From NCBI GenBank assembly GCA_009840545.1, contig VXNM01000011.1:158680-222679 (forward strand): a stretch of DNA of 64,000 bases. The letters run 5' to 3'. Positions 19,501 through 27,610 of the stretch are shown piece by piece (within the stretch, counting starts at the first letter, position 1; the number at the start of each line of letters is the position of its first letter). This DNA comes from Gammaproteobacteria bacterium (GTDB lineage Bacteria > Pseudomonadota > Gammaproteobacteria > Pseudomonadales > Azotimanducaceae). Below the pieces are notes generated by a model. It had not been told where the DNA came from. It searched no databases and saw nothing but the letters and a program-made list of their open reading frames with translations. The position numbers and the translations under genes were made by a program.

Positions 19501-20101
19501 ATCTCAAGAGATGCGATAGAAGTACGGTTACAGAACCCCATAGAACCAGATTGGGAATGATGTCCCATACGATAAATGCGAAGACACTAACGGGTTCCAT
19601 CGGCGTTCCCAAAGCCAGACTGAACGCTTCAGCAATCATTCCATAGCAGAACATCAATAGCACCACGATACAAGCGGGAATGGCAAGCAATCCGACTATC
19701 CCTAGGAGTCGCCCAAGAATCATTTCAATGTCTGATAGTGGCTGTTTGTCAAGGACTTCGGTCATGCGATCCCGAGTGTCGCGGAACCGCATATCGAAAG
19801 CAAGGAAAATTACTCCGACGCTGAACCAGAAGAGCATTGTTCCGCCCATTTCAGCTATCGTGAAACGCGGACCGATCAACCCGTAAACTGGAGACACAAA
19901 AGACTTGTAGTCGTAGAGGTCTGTTAGTACCACCCACTGCCATAGAGTGGCGATACAAGCAATTGCGATGAACTCCCAGGTACGGGTTAGTCGCCTACAA
20001 GTCCGGATTTCTGCGGTGCCAAGGAACCAAAGTTTCGATAGTCTTGCCAGGAAGTTGCTACCTAAACTCACTAGTTTGTTTGTGTTTGTCGGATTTCTCA
20101 A
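16520..20101 (-). CDS. ABC-2-type permease fused to a degenerate M1-peptidase-like domain and golvesin-like C-terminus
   Basis: 1193 residues. The first ~310 form six or more membrane helices arranged like an ABC-2 permease. A long extracytoplasmic part follows whose order matches the 'ABC permease/M1 aminopeptidase' fusion proteins. Where an active enzyme would show HExxH, this protein reads LANELALRLTT (~residue 705), so zinc binding and peptidase activity are probably lost. The last ~90 residues (LGTYELSN, then VADAIRWTPL) look like a golvesin/Xly-type beta-sandwich, a carbohydrate- or wall-binding module. No ABC ATPase lies beside it. The start may be TTG at 20101, since no ATG occurs before the second helix. 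Confidence 0.75.
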   Translation of the reverse strand: MRNPTNTNKLVSLGSNFLARLSKLWFLGTAEIRTCRRLTRTWEFIAIACIATLWQWVVLTDLYDYKSFVSPVYGLIGPRFTIAEMGGTMLFWFSVGVIFLAFDMRFRDTRDRMTEVLDKQPLSDIEMILGRLLGIVGLLAIPACIVVLLMFCYGMIAEAFSLALGTPMEPVSVFAFIVWDIIPNLVLWGSVTVLLSHLLRFRFLALCVALVLLGSFHVLSITLPFSVSSVLSTHTGVNTYPSELAPTFVNLNILVNRGIMLAIAAACIALAALLQSRNQSAKMFTQLLISGMGLMLGVSGLTSSLLIGNERLNEANVQNWTSIHKQVQSHSGTDVQTVSGAIDIRPGRSVSLDLTLTMEPPRDSSEDDWLFSLNPGYRIKEIAVNGEQASGYRFENGLLQVPRDDSILPPEVRIVAKGKPNKRFAYLDSSLDWKSLNAIGARRLFYLGQENYIFHPNYVALMPGISWIPTSGSAFGAGDFESRPRDFYFLDVTVSVPKGWLIAAPGSRDIVDSTRRSSYRFTTQNPIPEFTLISSNFEQRSMEFEGVEFELLFSRKHTKNLHAFEESTARIKDWISERSSLIHSSGLRYPYTRLSLVEVPTSLRTYGGGWRMDSVYSSPGVQMIRESGFPVASFADLYRSSADYLQEQNIDIHKAMLNTVITYFANDLHGGDPLVGIPRNFVDYQTAPTGNGATALRYLANELALRLTTKSLGYFSVYTALARGTGVETYHYTTSSNTFDIGVARSYRVNDWRSEYAARPSAWELLEQFPLSSIDYPSDPQNGFHALLLKIERVADAVIDTYGEELVTEFLAQLVERYRGRSYTEKNFQQTALDVGIDIDAAVGDWLNELGLAGFVVNDLKTERLPNIDGEAVHQTTFILGNRELVPGVVEVSYQAPAEKDSWWGDPILLDPVHVEGNSAVLVALQSGNPPTRIWLEPRLSLNREPIRLDVPELDSNTPSNSSILPYVTQVDWQPADRIGIIVDDLDVGFSVEVPTLETKKLTMPTWLVHAAAVPSQEFDRGLPVQKNSVNLLENRLNPLFGAVSQRLVSERIRMWHRDNDPTSFGEYRKTYAGKSGGLDQSKAIFSTILPAAGIWKLEYHIPISIRSEIPYDFVRSPFLSGYTSFSYDYLGTHTIHVLSSETQEEIEFDGGSALPGWNQLGTYELSNSKVDVVLTEVLDGYGVADAIRWTPL

Positions 20102-20305
20102 CAGCTGTTAAGGGTCTAATGGATGGGCTTCTTCCACATTAATTTAGCATTGGAGCAACGAATCTAGTACGCTCGCAGCAAATGCGTTACCCAAAATTGG
20201 ATTAGTAGAAAGCCAAGGGGTCTCAATCGCCTCCAAGGGTCAGGAACGAGTACGTACGCACCTCTTAACGTGCGATGTTGGATCTGCTCTCTTGTTGATG
20301 CTTAC

Positions 20306-21397
20306 TTATGCTCGGATAACCAGCTCTTCGATATCGGACTGTTCCGCTACAGTGTCAGCCATGCCCTCCCACTCGCTCCAGTGATCACACATTTTCTCGA
20401 TCGATGTAGCAAATGGGTCATAGTCGTCGGGGTAGTCAAGAAAATCTCCGTTAAGCGCTCTATCCGGGTGATCTGACACTCCCCATCCAATACGAGGATT
20501 GCCTTCGTGTGGATTTTGCGGACGATAGCGTCGAATTCTGAAGAACACATTCATTCTCGGGTCTTCGCTCATGTTCGGAGTTGCGGTGTGAGGCAACGAA
20601 TGCAGTGCTATCACTGCATCTCCCTCTTTCATTCTTACGGGAGTCAGCTCTGGCCACGGCCAACCCTCCATCTCGTAACGTGTCGCTGGATATGAGCTCA
20701 CCATCATTGGCGGCATGATTCCCGCGTAGGCGTTTTCCTCGCCAATAGATTGAAGTCTTGGCCAATCTGGACCGCCTCCGCCGATTGGTCCACCTTGGGC
20801 TCGCTGGTGGCAAAAAAACTTCTCGACAGCTTCATGCGCACCTCGACGTACGGAAAACTGACCTTTCGCCGGCGCCATTTGATCGTTTAGACACACTCCA
20901 ACAAGTGCTGTGTAGGTTCCAAGGGCTAAGGAGCGTTCCTGATCTTGCCAAAGAGGTGCACCTCCCGCTGGGCCCATGGATTTGGGATCACCTTCACTAC
21001 CCCAAGTCTCCAGCGTCTGTCCGGATTCGAGTATCTCACTCTTCTTGTGGGGGCAAAGTCCAGCCCATCCACCATCGACGTGTGCTTGCGGATGAACAAC
21101 TTCCGACGCTTTGCGTCGAACGACAGCATCTGAGTATTTTGGAAGGGTTACAGCGACTTGCGCATTCACGGGTGGCGTGTGTTCACCCATAGACTCAAGC
21201 ATGAGTTCACGCAGCCCGGACTTGTTGTACAAATCGTTGATTTGAGACTGGTCGCCGTAAACGATGCGGGTCGGATCTTGGTTGATCAGTTCCTTAGCTC
21301 GCGAAGTAATGTCGGTTGATACCGCTTCCCTCAGGATTACGAACCCGTCTCGTTTCAGATCCCGTTTTTGATCAATTGAGAGCGTATTGTCGGACAT
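20306..21397 (-). CDS. phytanoyl-CoA dioxygenase family protein
   Basis: 363 residues, a PhyH-type Fe(II)/2-oxoglutarate-dependent oxygenase. The iron ligands are H106-x-D108 (PQAHVDGGW) and a distal histidine in IALHSLPHTATPN (H270 most likely), with R281 as the expected 2-oxoglutarate-binding residue. The jelly-roll strands and the N-terminal KRDLKRDGFVILREAV helix-strand are typical. It hydroxylates an unknown small molecule. Its ATG is well placed, and the gene is separated by 100-200 bp from the neighbours on each side. It is longer than most bacterial PhyH proteins because of a 60-residue insertion (residues 118-180). Confidence 0.88.
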   Translation of the reverse strand: MSDNTLSIDQKRDLKRDGFVILREAVSTDITSRAKELINQDPTRIVYGDQSQINDLYNKSGLRELMLESMGEHTPPVNAQVAVTLPKYSDAVVRRKASEVVHPQAHVDGGWAGLCPHKKSEILESGQTLETWGSEGDPKSMGPAGGAPLWQDQERSLALGTYTALVGVCLNDQMAPAKGQFSVRRGAHEAVEKFFCHQRAQGGPIGGGGPDWPRLQSIGEENAYAGIMPPMMVSSYPATRYEMEGWPWPELTPVRMKEGDAVIALHSLPHTATPNMSEDPRMNVFFRIRRYRPQNPHEGNPRIGWGVSDHPDRALNGDFLDYPDDYDPFATSIEKMCDHWSEWEGMADTVAEQSDIEELVIRA

Positions 21398-21495
21398 GGG
21401 AGTAGTGTGCTATTTACCCATTGGCTCGATTATAGGACGTGATTCGTACTCAAGCTCCGATACACGGACTGTCCCAGATCGGAAAGTGTGGTTTG

Positions 21496-21993
21496 TTAGC
21501 GGACCACCACTCTGGCGTCAACCAATCCCGATCCTTGGCGCATAATCCGAGCTTGTGAAATCGTTACTCCTTCATCATTTTGTAGAGAGAACAGCCATTT
21601 CAGCACACTGTCGAATTGCTGCCGGGTGATTTCGATATTGATACCGTCACTTACGGGCTGAATTCTCTGAAGATCCACATCGTGAAGGTCCGCGCTTCGA
21701 GATATTGTGGATAACTCGACGCTGCCACCATTACTTGTGCCCTGCCCTTGCTGGCTTGAAGAACGAGCGGTGGATTCATACGCCTTCATCCAGCTAAGAT
21801 CAGCGGATGAAACTTTGAGCTTCGTTACGTTGGAGTGACGATAGTCGAGAGTCGAAGGCAGTGCATACCCAAGCAAGAAAAGTGCTACCAAGGCCACGCC
21901 TGTCCAGGAAACGAGTTTCTTCTCGCGAGACGAAAGCGCATTGAACCACTTTGCTATGGTCGAGTTTGTGATTTGATTGCTTATTGCGTTCAT
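21496..21993 (-). CDS. gspM: type II secretion system protein M
   Basis: 165 residues with the GspM layout: a short cytoplasmic start, one transmembrane helix (about residues 30-46, TGVALVALFLLGYAL), then a periplasmic ferredoxin-like domain. The N-terminal phrase WFNALSSREKKLVSW is characteristic. GspM binds GspL in the inner-membrane assembly platform. The gene starts inside the end of gspL (4-bp overlap, 21990-21993), so it is translationally coupled. It is the last gene of the gsp operon here; no gspN follows. Confidence 0.88.
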   Translation of the reverse strand: MNAISNQITNSTIAKWFNALSSREKKLVSWTGVALVALFLLGYALPSTLDYRHSNVTKLKVSSADLSWMKAYESTARSSSQQGQGTSNGGSVELSTISRSADLHDVDLQRIQPVSDGINIEITRQQFDSVLKWLFSLQNDEGVTISQARIMRQGSGLVDARVVVR

Positions 21994-23249
21994 TGTTCCA
22001 AGGTCAAAGTGAGGTTGGCACGGACGCCAAATCCAGATTGTTCTGCAGTGTTGATCTTTACCGAAATAGCCCCTTGACTTAGGGACTTTTCGAAGCGGTC
22101 CAAAGCTTCAAAAGATGAAATCTCGAGTTCTGTTGTTAACGTATTTTGCGAGTCACGATAGTTGACGTTATGAATGGTGGTGTTTGCACCTGATCGATCA
22201 ACGACCTTCGCAAATTCACTCAGCAGAGTCTCGAACGAACCCGCTTCCCCTTGCATGGAATTCAACCGTGCTCTCATCCGAGTGGCAGGATTTCGAACTC
22301 CGGGGCTTATTCCATAAATCGATTCATAGAGATCCTTAGCTTCGGTAGCCAAGGCGTCAGCTCTGATGTCTGCCCAAATTCCCTGACCCGCCACAGCTGC
22401 CATGTAAATGAGAAGGCACGCCGCGGCGACCGATCCGGTTGTAATCCACCGTTTGGTATCGAGCGCCGATTGATCTCGGGTGGAATATTCACCCTGCAGA
22501 ATGTTGATCGTGGAATCGGGATCGAAATGTGTAGCGACGTACGCCAACAAACTAACCTCAATTTCATCTATGTCAATAAATGGCGATCTTCCCACTGAAT
22601 CCAGTACTTCATGCGTGGAAGTGAAGTCTTTGATATGAACCTGTGGCTCGGCATCTTCTGACGGTTGTACAACCATGTCGATGACTTCTGAAAACGCATC
22701 GCGGTCCATTTCGGCGAGTTGGTCAGCCGTACGTACCCAAATTTTGTCTGAGTCTGCAAAAACACCGACGCCATCACCAGTGATGGAAATTTGCATTCCA
22801 ATGGTTGTGCAAAACGAAAGCTCGATTCCGCACTGACTAAAGTTCTCCAAAATACATGACAGCGGGTTGCGTTCGGTCACTACACAATCGACGAGCGTAC
22901 CGCGTTTGATTTGCCCTCGTGCGATGTGCATTTCCTCAATGTCGGTTGAGATATATGACTCAACCGTGAACGGCAACGCCTTGACCATCTGAGAACTGGA
23001 CTTTCCAGGAACTTCTGTTCGAACAAATAGCGTCAAGGCATCGGAAATAAACAGGACGGTTCTGGAGAACGTATCGCTCTCCGTGCTCTCTCCCACTTCT
23101 TCGAGCAAATCTCCAATGTTTGAAGTTCCATCGCCAAGCAGTTCAAACTCCTCATTGAGTACGATCCAGTCGCAAATAAAGTCCTCTGGACCGATTTCTT
23201 CTGTGTCGACGATGGCTTCGTTGTGCAGTCTTAGATATAGAGAATTCAT
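21990..23249 (-). CDS. gspL: type II secretion system protein L
   Basis: 419 residues. The N-terminal ~240 form the cytoplasmic actin-like domain that binds the GspE ATPase. One transmembrane helix (about residues 268-288) leads to a small periplasmic domain with the VVDRSGANTTIHNVNYRD segment. GspL couples the ATPase to the inner-membrane platform by pairing with GspM. The sequence is only weakly conserved, so the call rests partly on position between gspK and gspM. It is spaced 9 bp after gspK. Confidence 0.88.
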   Translation of the reverse strand: MNSLYLRLHNEAIVDTEEIGPEDFICDWIVLNEEFELLGDGTSNIGDLLEEVGESTESDTFSRTVLFISDALTLFVRTEVPGKSSSQMVKALPFTVESYISTDIEEMHIARGQIKRGTLVDCVVTERNPLSCILENFSQCGIELSFCTTIGMQISITGDGVGVFADSDKIWVRTADQLAEMDRDAFSEVIDMVVQPSEDAEPQVHIKDFTSTHEVLDSVGRSPFIDIDEIEVSLLAYVATHFDPDSTINILQGEYSTRDQSALDTKRWITTGSVAAACLLIYMAAVAGQGIWADIRADALATEAKDLYESIYGISPGVRNPATRMRARLNSMQGEAGSFETLLSEFAKVVDRSGANTTIHNVNYRDSQNTLTTELEISSFEALDRFEKSLSQGAISVKINTAEQSGFGVRANLTLTLEQ

Positions 23250-23258
23250 TCCTTCAGC

Positions 23259-24227
23259 CTAGAGCCACGACTCTGTCTCTTCTTCGGTTGTCCAATTGTG
23301 TCTACGCGATAGATCGCGCTTATATACAGTTACGCTTCCATCTGCAGGTGAACGATACAGCGTGCTGGTGGTGTCGATTCGAGTTCGCTCCCCCATAAGA
23401 ATTGTGACCTTGAGTTCGAAGAAGTCACTCTTGACTCTTAAGTACTCTTCAACTGCCGCCAGCGAGGGAAATGAGCTTGTTGCGGTTGAAATGTTGTCAT
23501 ACGAACGTTCTTCTTCACAGAATTTTTCTGCAAATTGAACGTTTGCTTGATCGGGAATCAATGCAGTCAGCAATGGTTCTTGCACCGTATTGAGGTTTAT
23601 CCCGAGAGTAGGTGTGGGCAGCACCGTGATGTGTTGCTCCAGTTCAATCATGGCTTCCTTGAGCAAAGGAGCGAAGAACGATACTTCACTGATGTCGGCC
23701 GCAAACTGGTTGGCGGTGCGAAATGGGGTGTCGAACAAAGCGTATTCCCAGTCTTCTCCACCATTCGGTAGAGTATTTGTATCCGGATCAATCCAGTCTT
23801 GCAGTTTCGCGGCAACACTCACATCCAACCCAAGTTCGGAGCAGAGCATTTGCAATGTGTGCTGAGCGACTTTGTTTTCCGGGTCAATGAGGGAGTTTGC
23901 GTTAAACCGTGAAGTCAAGTCGATGACCTGCAAATAGACTTGTCCTTCCGGTACTTCGAACGGGGGAATCAGTGAAGCCCACTCTTCGACTTCAGAATCG
24001 AAACCGGATGTAGTTTCACCTCCAAAATCCTCGGTGAGTTTCTCCTTGACGTATTCCTCAATGCCTTTTGCGTATGACAGCGCATCTTCCTGATTGATCG
24101 TCAACCCTGAGTGGGAAACGGTCAACGCTTGCATTGTGACGATGTGATACGCCAAGATTCCCGTTATGCCCGCAATAGCCATGACGCTAAGCAGAGCCAC
24201 TCCTGAGATTCGTCGCTTAGGTCTCAT
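23259..24227 (-). CDS. gspK: type II secretion minor pseudopilin K
   Basis: 322 residues, the usual size for GspK, the large tip pseudopilin. The prepilin leader and helix read ISGVALLSVMAIAGITGIL; the +5 residue is not glutamate, as is normal for GspK. The 'DLTSRFNANSLID' and DWIDPDTNTLPNGGEDWEY stretches are the calcium-binding and conserved helical region of the family. GspK caps the pseudopilus with GspI and GspJ. It overlaps gspJ by 4 bp. Confidence 0.93.
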   Translation of the reverse strand: MRPKRRISGVALLSVMAIAGITGILAYHIVTMQALTVSHSGLTINQEDALSYAKGIEEYVKEKLTEDFGGETTSGFDSEVEEWASLIPPFEVPEGQVYLQVIDLTSRFNANSLIDPENKVAQHTLQMLCSELGLDVSVAAKLQDWIDPDTNTLPNGGEDWEYALFDTPFRTANQFAADISEVSFFAPLLKEAMIELEQHITVLPTPTLGINLNTVQEPLLTALIPDQANVQFAEKFCEEERSYDNISTATSSFPSLAAVEEYLRVKSDFFELKVTILMGERTRIDTTSTLYRSPADGSVTVYKRDLSRRHNWTTEEETESWL

Positions 24228-24934
24228 AGCTGACTCGGCGTTCGACTCTCGGTCCCAAGAACTCTAAAGGGAGGTCCTTCGAAGCCACCTCCCGGCCCTG
24301 TACCATCTGGACCCATTTCGTGAGTCTCGATGATGGTTGGATTTCGCGGAATCAGCCACATTCGGCTAATCTCACCAAAAGGCTCAATATTCATCTTGAG
24401 CTGAAAAGCAACTGCTTCCTGAGGAGTCCCGTCGAGCGATTCGCTCAACGGAGGCCATGCCACGTGCTCTAGACCAGTGGAATCGATAAGGAAAAACTCT
24501 AACTCGGTTATGTAGGTCAACAATTCTTGGTCAATGGGTTCAGTTGTTTCTGACCGATCCAACACGGGCCAGTAGCGGCGAATAAAAACATCGTCGACGA
24601 ACAAGTACTCCACGCGCTGCAGGTTCGATCGCGGTTTGTTCAGAAGATTGGACCAACCCAACCTGGAAAACTGAAAGCTGCCATGTGTGTCAATCAACAA
24701 CGCTTCGACAGGATCGCCAAACTCGTCCCGAATGCTTCGATTGATGACTTGCTCCAAGTCGCGTGACACAACGTTGAATGCTCTTTGGAGTTCCACAAGC
24801 CGATCACCTCGATTCGAGAGCACGTCCGAAACTTCAATTGTTTGCCGAAGTAGCTGGCTCGCAATCACCCCAATGATTGCGAAGATTCCTAGCGCAACCA
24901 GGATTTCCATCAATGTGAATCCGCGACGACTCAT
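24224..24934 (-). CDS. gspJ: type II secretion minor pseudopilin J
   Basis: 236 residues. The prepilin peptidase site and N-helix read RRGFTLMEILVALGIFAIIG, with Glu at +5. The globular part includes RAFNVVSRDLEQVINRSIRD, the typical GspJ segment. The C-terminus carries a Gly/Pro-rich tail (GPDGTGPGGGFEG). It forms the pseudopilus tip complex with GspI and GspK and overlaps both neighbours by 4 bp. Confidence 0.93.
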   Translation of the reverse strand: MSRRGFTLMEILVALGIFAIIGVIASQLLRQTIEVSDVLSNRGDRLVELQRAFNVVSRDLEQVINRSIRDEFGDPVEALLIDTHGSFQFSRLGWSNLLNKPRSNLQRVEYLFVDDVFIRRYWPVLDRSETTEPIDQELLTYITELEFFLIDSTGLEHVAWPPLSESLDGTPQEAVAFQLKMNIEPFGEISRMWLIPRNPTIIETHEMGPDGTGPGGGFEGPPFRVLGTESRTPSQL

Positions 24935-25362
24935 TGATCGTCCGATATGGGCTGAAAAGTCAATGCGGATTTCAAGGGTCTATCTTGAGGATTTCCGTCA
25001 ACGACAAGATAGACCGAAAACTCGAGCATTTCGACATATCCGCTATCGAGGGTGATGGTGTCGATGTTTACTTCGTACTCCTGCCCCGCTTGATACACAC
25101 GACTATCTCGCACCTTTTGTGCATTTGGATCGTCCACGATCTCGTCGAGATGATGCTTGGCTATTTGATCCATGAGGATCCAATGTCCCATTGTGACTTG
25201 CTCCAACGAAGCCTGTACTCTAAGTGCATTGCTATTGCTTTGGTAGACCGCAATTGCAGCGATTGCAACGACTGCGATCGCGACCATCATCTCGATGAGC
25301 GTGAAGCCCCGACGATGGTGTCCAGGTGCTCTCCTGAACCGTCTAACGTTGCGCCAATTCAT
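24931..25362 (-). CDS. gspI: type II secretion minor pseudopilin I
   Basis: 143 residues. The leader and helix read RRGFTLIEMMVAIAVVAIAA, a class III prepilin signal with Glu at +5. The rest has the GspI pattern 'A..QA.LE..T.GHWI..N.' in the form QASLEQVTMGHWILMDQIA. It should start assembly of the pseudopilus tip. It overlaps gspH by 20 bp and gspJ by 4 bp. Confidence 0.92.
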   Translation of the reverse strand: MNWRNVRRFRRAPGHHRRGFTLIEMMVAIAVVAIAAIAVYQSNSNALRVQASLEQVTMGHWILMDQIAKHHLDEIVDDPNAQKVRDSRVYQAGQEYEVNIDTITLDSGYVEMLEFSVYLVVDGNPQDRPLKSALTFQPISDDQ

Positions 25363-25867
25363 CGATCTTGTAGGTTACTTTTGACAATCCATCCGTTTCG
25401 AAACTTGACGTGACAAGACTATCGATATGCCGAATGTCAATTTGAAACGGCGTGATTTCTCCCGTGGGCTCAATCACTATTCCGGGTACTTCGCCTTCTT
25501 CTCCAGAGGTCTCATTGGCAACCTCTTCAGGTGTGTTAAAAACTAATTCCAAGTTTTTCTCTAGCGGCGATTCAATGTACGGTTTCCGATCCAACGGCAA
25601 CCACTGACTCTGATCAAAGTCGTAATACACGAACTCATAAGTATCGTCTTCAAGCAGAACTCCCCAAAGTTCGTTGCGCAACATCGACTCTTTTCTTGCA
25701 AGTTCCAATGTTCGAATCATGCGATCCGCTTCATTTCGTACGATGCTGTGATGGTCGGATCCGACAAACGAGACCACAACAATCGTAGCCAAGATTCCAA
25801 TTATGGATAGGACAACGAGCAGCTCCAATAATGTGAAACCACGCTCTCGGCGACGGGGTGCAGACAT
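25343..25867 (-). CDS. gspH: type II secretion minor pseudopilin H
   Basis: About 174 residues if it begins at the ATG 25865-25867. An upstream frame extends to 25921, but the extra 18 residues would precede an abnormally long leader. The prepilin motif is RERGFTLLELLVVLSIIGIL. The globular part has RTLELARKESMLRNELWGVL, the usual GspH helix. GspH joins the pseudopilus shaft to its tip. It lies 15 bp or more after gspG. Confidence 0.9.
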   Translation of the reverse strand: MSAPRRRERGFTLLELLVVLSIIGILATIVVVSFVGSDHHSIVRNEADRMIRTLELARKESMLRNELWGVLLEDDTYEFVYYDFDQSQWLPLDRKPYIESPLEKNLELVFNTPEEVANETSGEEGEVPGIVIEPTGEITPFQIDIRHIDSLVTSSFETDGLSKVTYKIDELAQR

Positions 25868-25936
25868 CTTGCGCCTACTGAATTCAACCAGATAGGTGCC
25901 TAGTAATCCTAGAGTTTGCACGCTGAAACGCTAGTG

Positions 25937-26383
25937 TCAGACGTCGTTCGAAGAAATGTCCTCGGCAACACCGTCTCCGCCTTCCTCTCCATCGGACCCA
26001 AGGGAGTAAATGACAAACTCATTATTTTCGTTCGTATAGACGTACTCGTTCCCCCATGGATCTAACGGAATTCGTTTCATGTAGGGTTGCGGACCCCAAC
26101 TTTGAGGTTCCGGAAAGCCACTCGGTCTCTCAACCAACGCGTCGAGCCCTTGGTCTGTTGAGGGGTAGTGCGAATTGTTGAGGTAGTACATTTGGAGCGC
26201 GGTGTCAAAACTACTCATTTGAGCACGCGCCATCTTGATTTTGGCTTGATCCGGTTGTCCGACTAGGTTGGGTACGACCAACGCAACTATGAGTCCAATA
26301 ATCAGAACGACAATTAGGATCTCCAGAAGCGTAAAACCGCGTGTTCGACGCCGGCCCGGAATTTTTCTTGTTTTCATGCGCAT
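25937..26383 (-). CDS. gspG: type II secretion major pseudopilin G
   Basis: 148 residues and very well conserved. The prepilin leader and helix are RGFTLLEILIVVLIIGLIVA, followed by VPNLVGQPDQAKIKMARAQM. The C-terminal hallmark LDPWGNEYVY and the calcium-site region with SLGSDGEEGGDG are intact. GspG polymerises into the pseudopilus that pushes substrates through the outer-membrane secretin. It is 1 bp from gspF. Confidence 0.97.
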   Translation of the reverse strand: MRMKTRKIPGRRRTRGFTLLEILIVVLIIGLIVALVVPNLVGQPDQAKIKMARAQMSSFDTALQMYYLNNSHYPSTDQGLDALVERPSGFPEPQSWGPQPYMKRIPLDPWGNEYVYTNENNEFVIYSLGSDGEEGGDGVAEDISSNDV

Positions 26384-26384
26384 A

Positions 26385-27608
26385 TCACAATGCCAGTTGG
26401 TTCATATTGATGATGGGTAACAGAATCGCGACCATGATTAGGAGGACGATTCCAGCCATGAATAGCAGCATCATCGGTCGAAACAGTTCAACCATCGTGC
26501 TGATAATTCGTTCGAGATCTTTTTGTTGGTACTCGGCTGACTTGTGCAACATCGAGTCCAAGGATCCACTCTGTTCGCCACTTGCGACCATGTGCACAAA
26601 AATGGGAGGAAACTGTTTGGTCGAGTCCAAAGCCCTATTGAGACTCGTACCCTCGCTAACCTGAGTCAAGGCGTCATCCAGTTTCTTCTTGATCCATAAA
26701 TTGCTCACAACTGCAGAAGAGATTTTCATTCCGTCCACCAATGGAACGCCGCTTGAGCCGAGAATCGCTAATGTATTGGCATACCGCGTAGCATTCATGC
26801 TTCTGGCAAACCAACCGATGACTGGAAGGACGAGCTTGGCTCGATGCCAGGTAGTGCGTACACCGGGAATGGAAAGTGCGTACCGAACGACGATGACAAA
26901 TACTACGAGCGACACAAGAAGCAGCCACGTCCATGTCCTCAGGAAGTCGCTCACCGTGATCAATAGCGATGTGACCATCGGTAGTTCCTCTCCCGATTTG
27001 TCGAATACGTCGACGATGGTGGGCACGACATTCGTCATGAGTCCACCAACGATCAATATTGCACAGATGAACAGAAGAATTGGGTAGTAAAGGGACGATT
27101 CAACGTTTCTTCGAGATTCGTAGCTCCGTTCCAGGAAGTTCGCGAGATTCTCCAAGACTACATCCAGTTTTCCAGACTGCTCGCCCGCTGCAACGGAAGA
27201 TCGATAAAGCTCGTCGAATGTTGATGAGTGTTCCGCCATACTGGAGGTCAGAGTATGGCCTTCCATTACACGGCTCCTCACCGACATGAAGATGGAACGG
27301 GCTTTACGTCGATTGGTTTGCTGTGAAACCGCCGATAATGCCTGTTCGATCGGCAGTCCAGCGTTTACGAGTGTGGCTAATTGCCGGGTAAAGATAACCA
27401 TGTCCATCGGACGAAGCTTTCCAAACCACCTATTGAAGGTGGATGGTTTGCCTGCCTTCGGTTCCGTGGACGTGGTCATTGCTACATCCATCGGGGAAAG
27501 TCCTGAATCTCGTAGCAATTGGCGGACGTGTCTTAGGCTGTCTCCTTCAAGAACACCTTTCTTGGTACGCCCCTTGTCGTCCAGAGCGACATATTCAAAC
27601 GCAGGCAT
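26385..27608 (-). CDS. gspF: type II secretion inner-membrane platform protein F
   Basis: 407 residues with the two-fold GspF repeat. Three transmembrane regions (about residues 170-195, 220-245 and 375-400) separate two helical cytoplasmic domains. FTRQLATLVNAGLPIEQAL and MVASGEQSGSLDSMLHKSAE are the family's signature segments. GspF is the central membrane component that works with the GspE ATPase. It is 2 bp from gspE. Confidence 0.96.
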   Translation of the reverse strand: MPAFEYVALDDKGRTKKGVLEGDSLRHVRQLLRDSGLSPMDVAMTTSTEPKAGKPSTFNRWFGKLRPMDMVIFTRQLATLVNAGLPIEQALSAVSQQTNRRKARSIFMSVRSRVMEGHTLTSSMAEHSSTFDELYRSSVAAGEQSGKLDVVLENLANFLERSYESRRNVESSLYYPILLFICAILIVGGLMTNVVPTIVDVFDKSGEELPMVTSLLITVSDFLRTWTWLLLVSLVVFVIVVRYALSIPGVRTTWHRAKLVLPVIGWFARSMNATRYANTLAILGSSGVPLVDGMKISSAVVSNLWIKKKLDDALTQVSEGTSLNRALDSTKQFPPIFVHMVASGEQSGSLDSMLHKSAEYQQKDLERIISTMVELFRPMMLLFMAGIVLLIMVAILLPIINMNQLAL

Positions 27609-27610
27609 TT

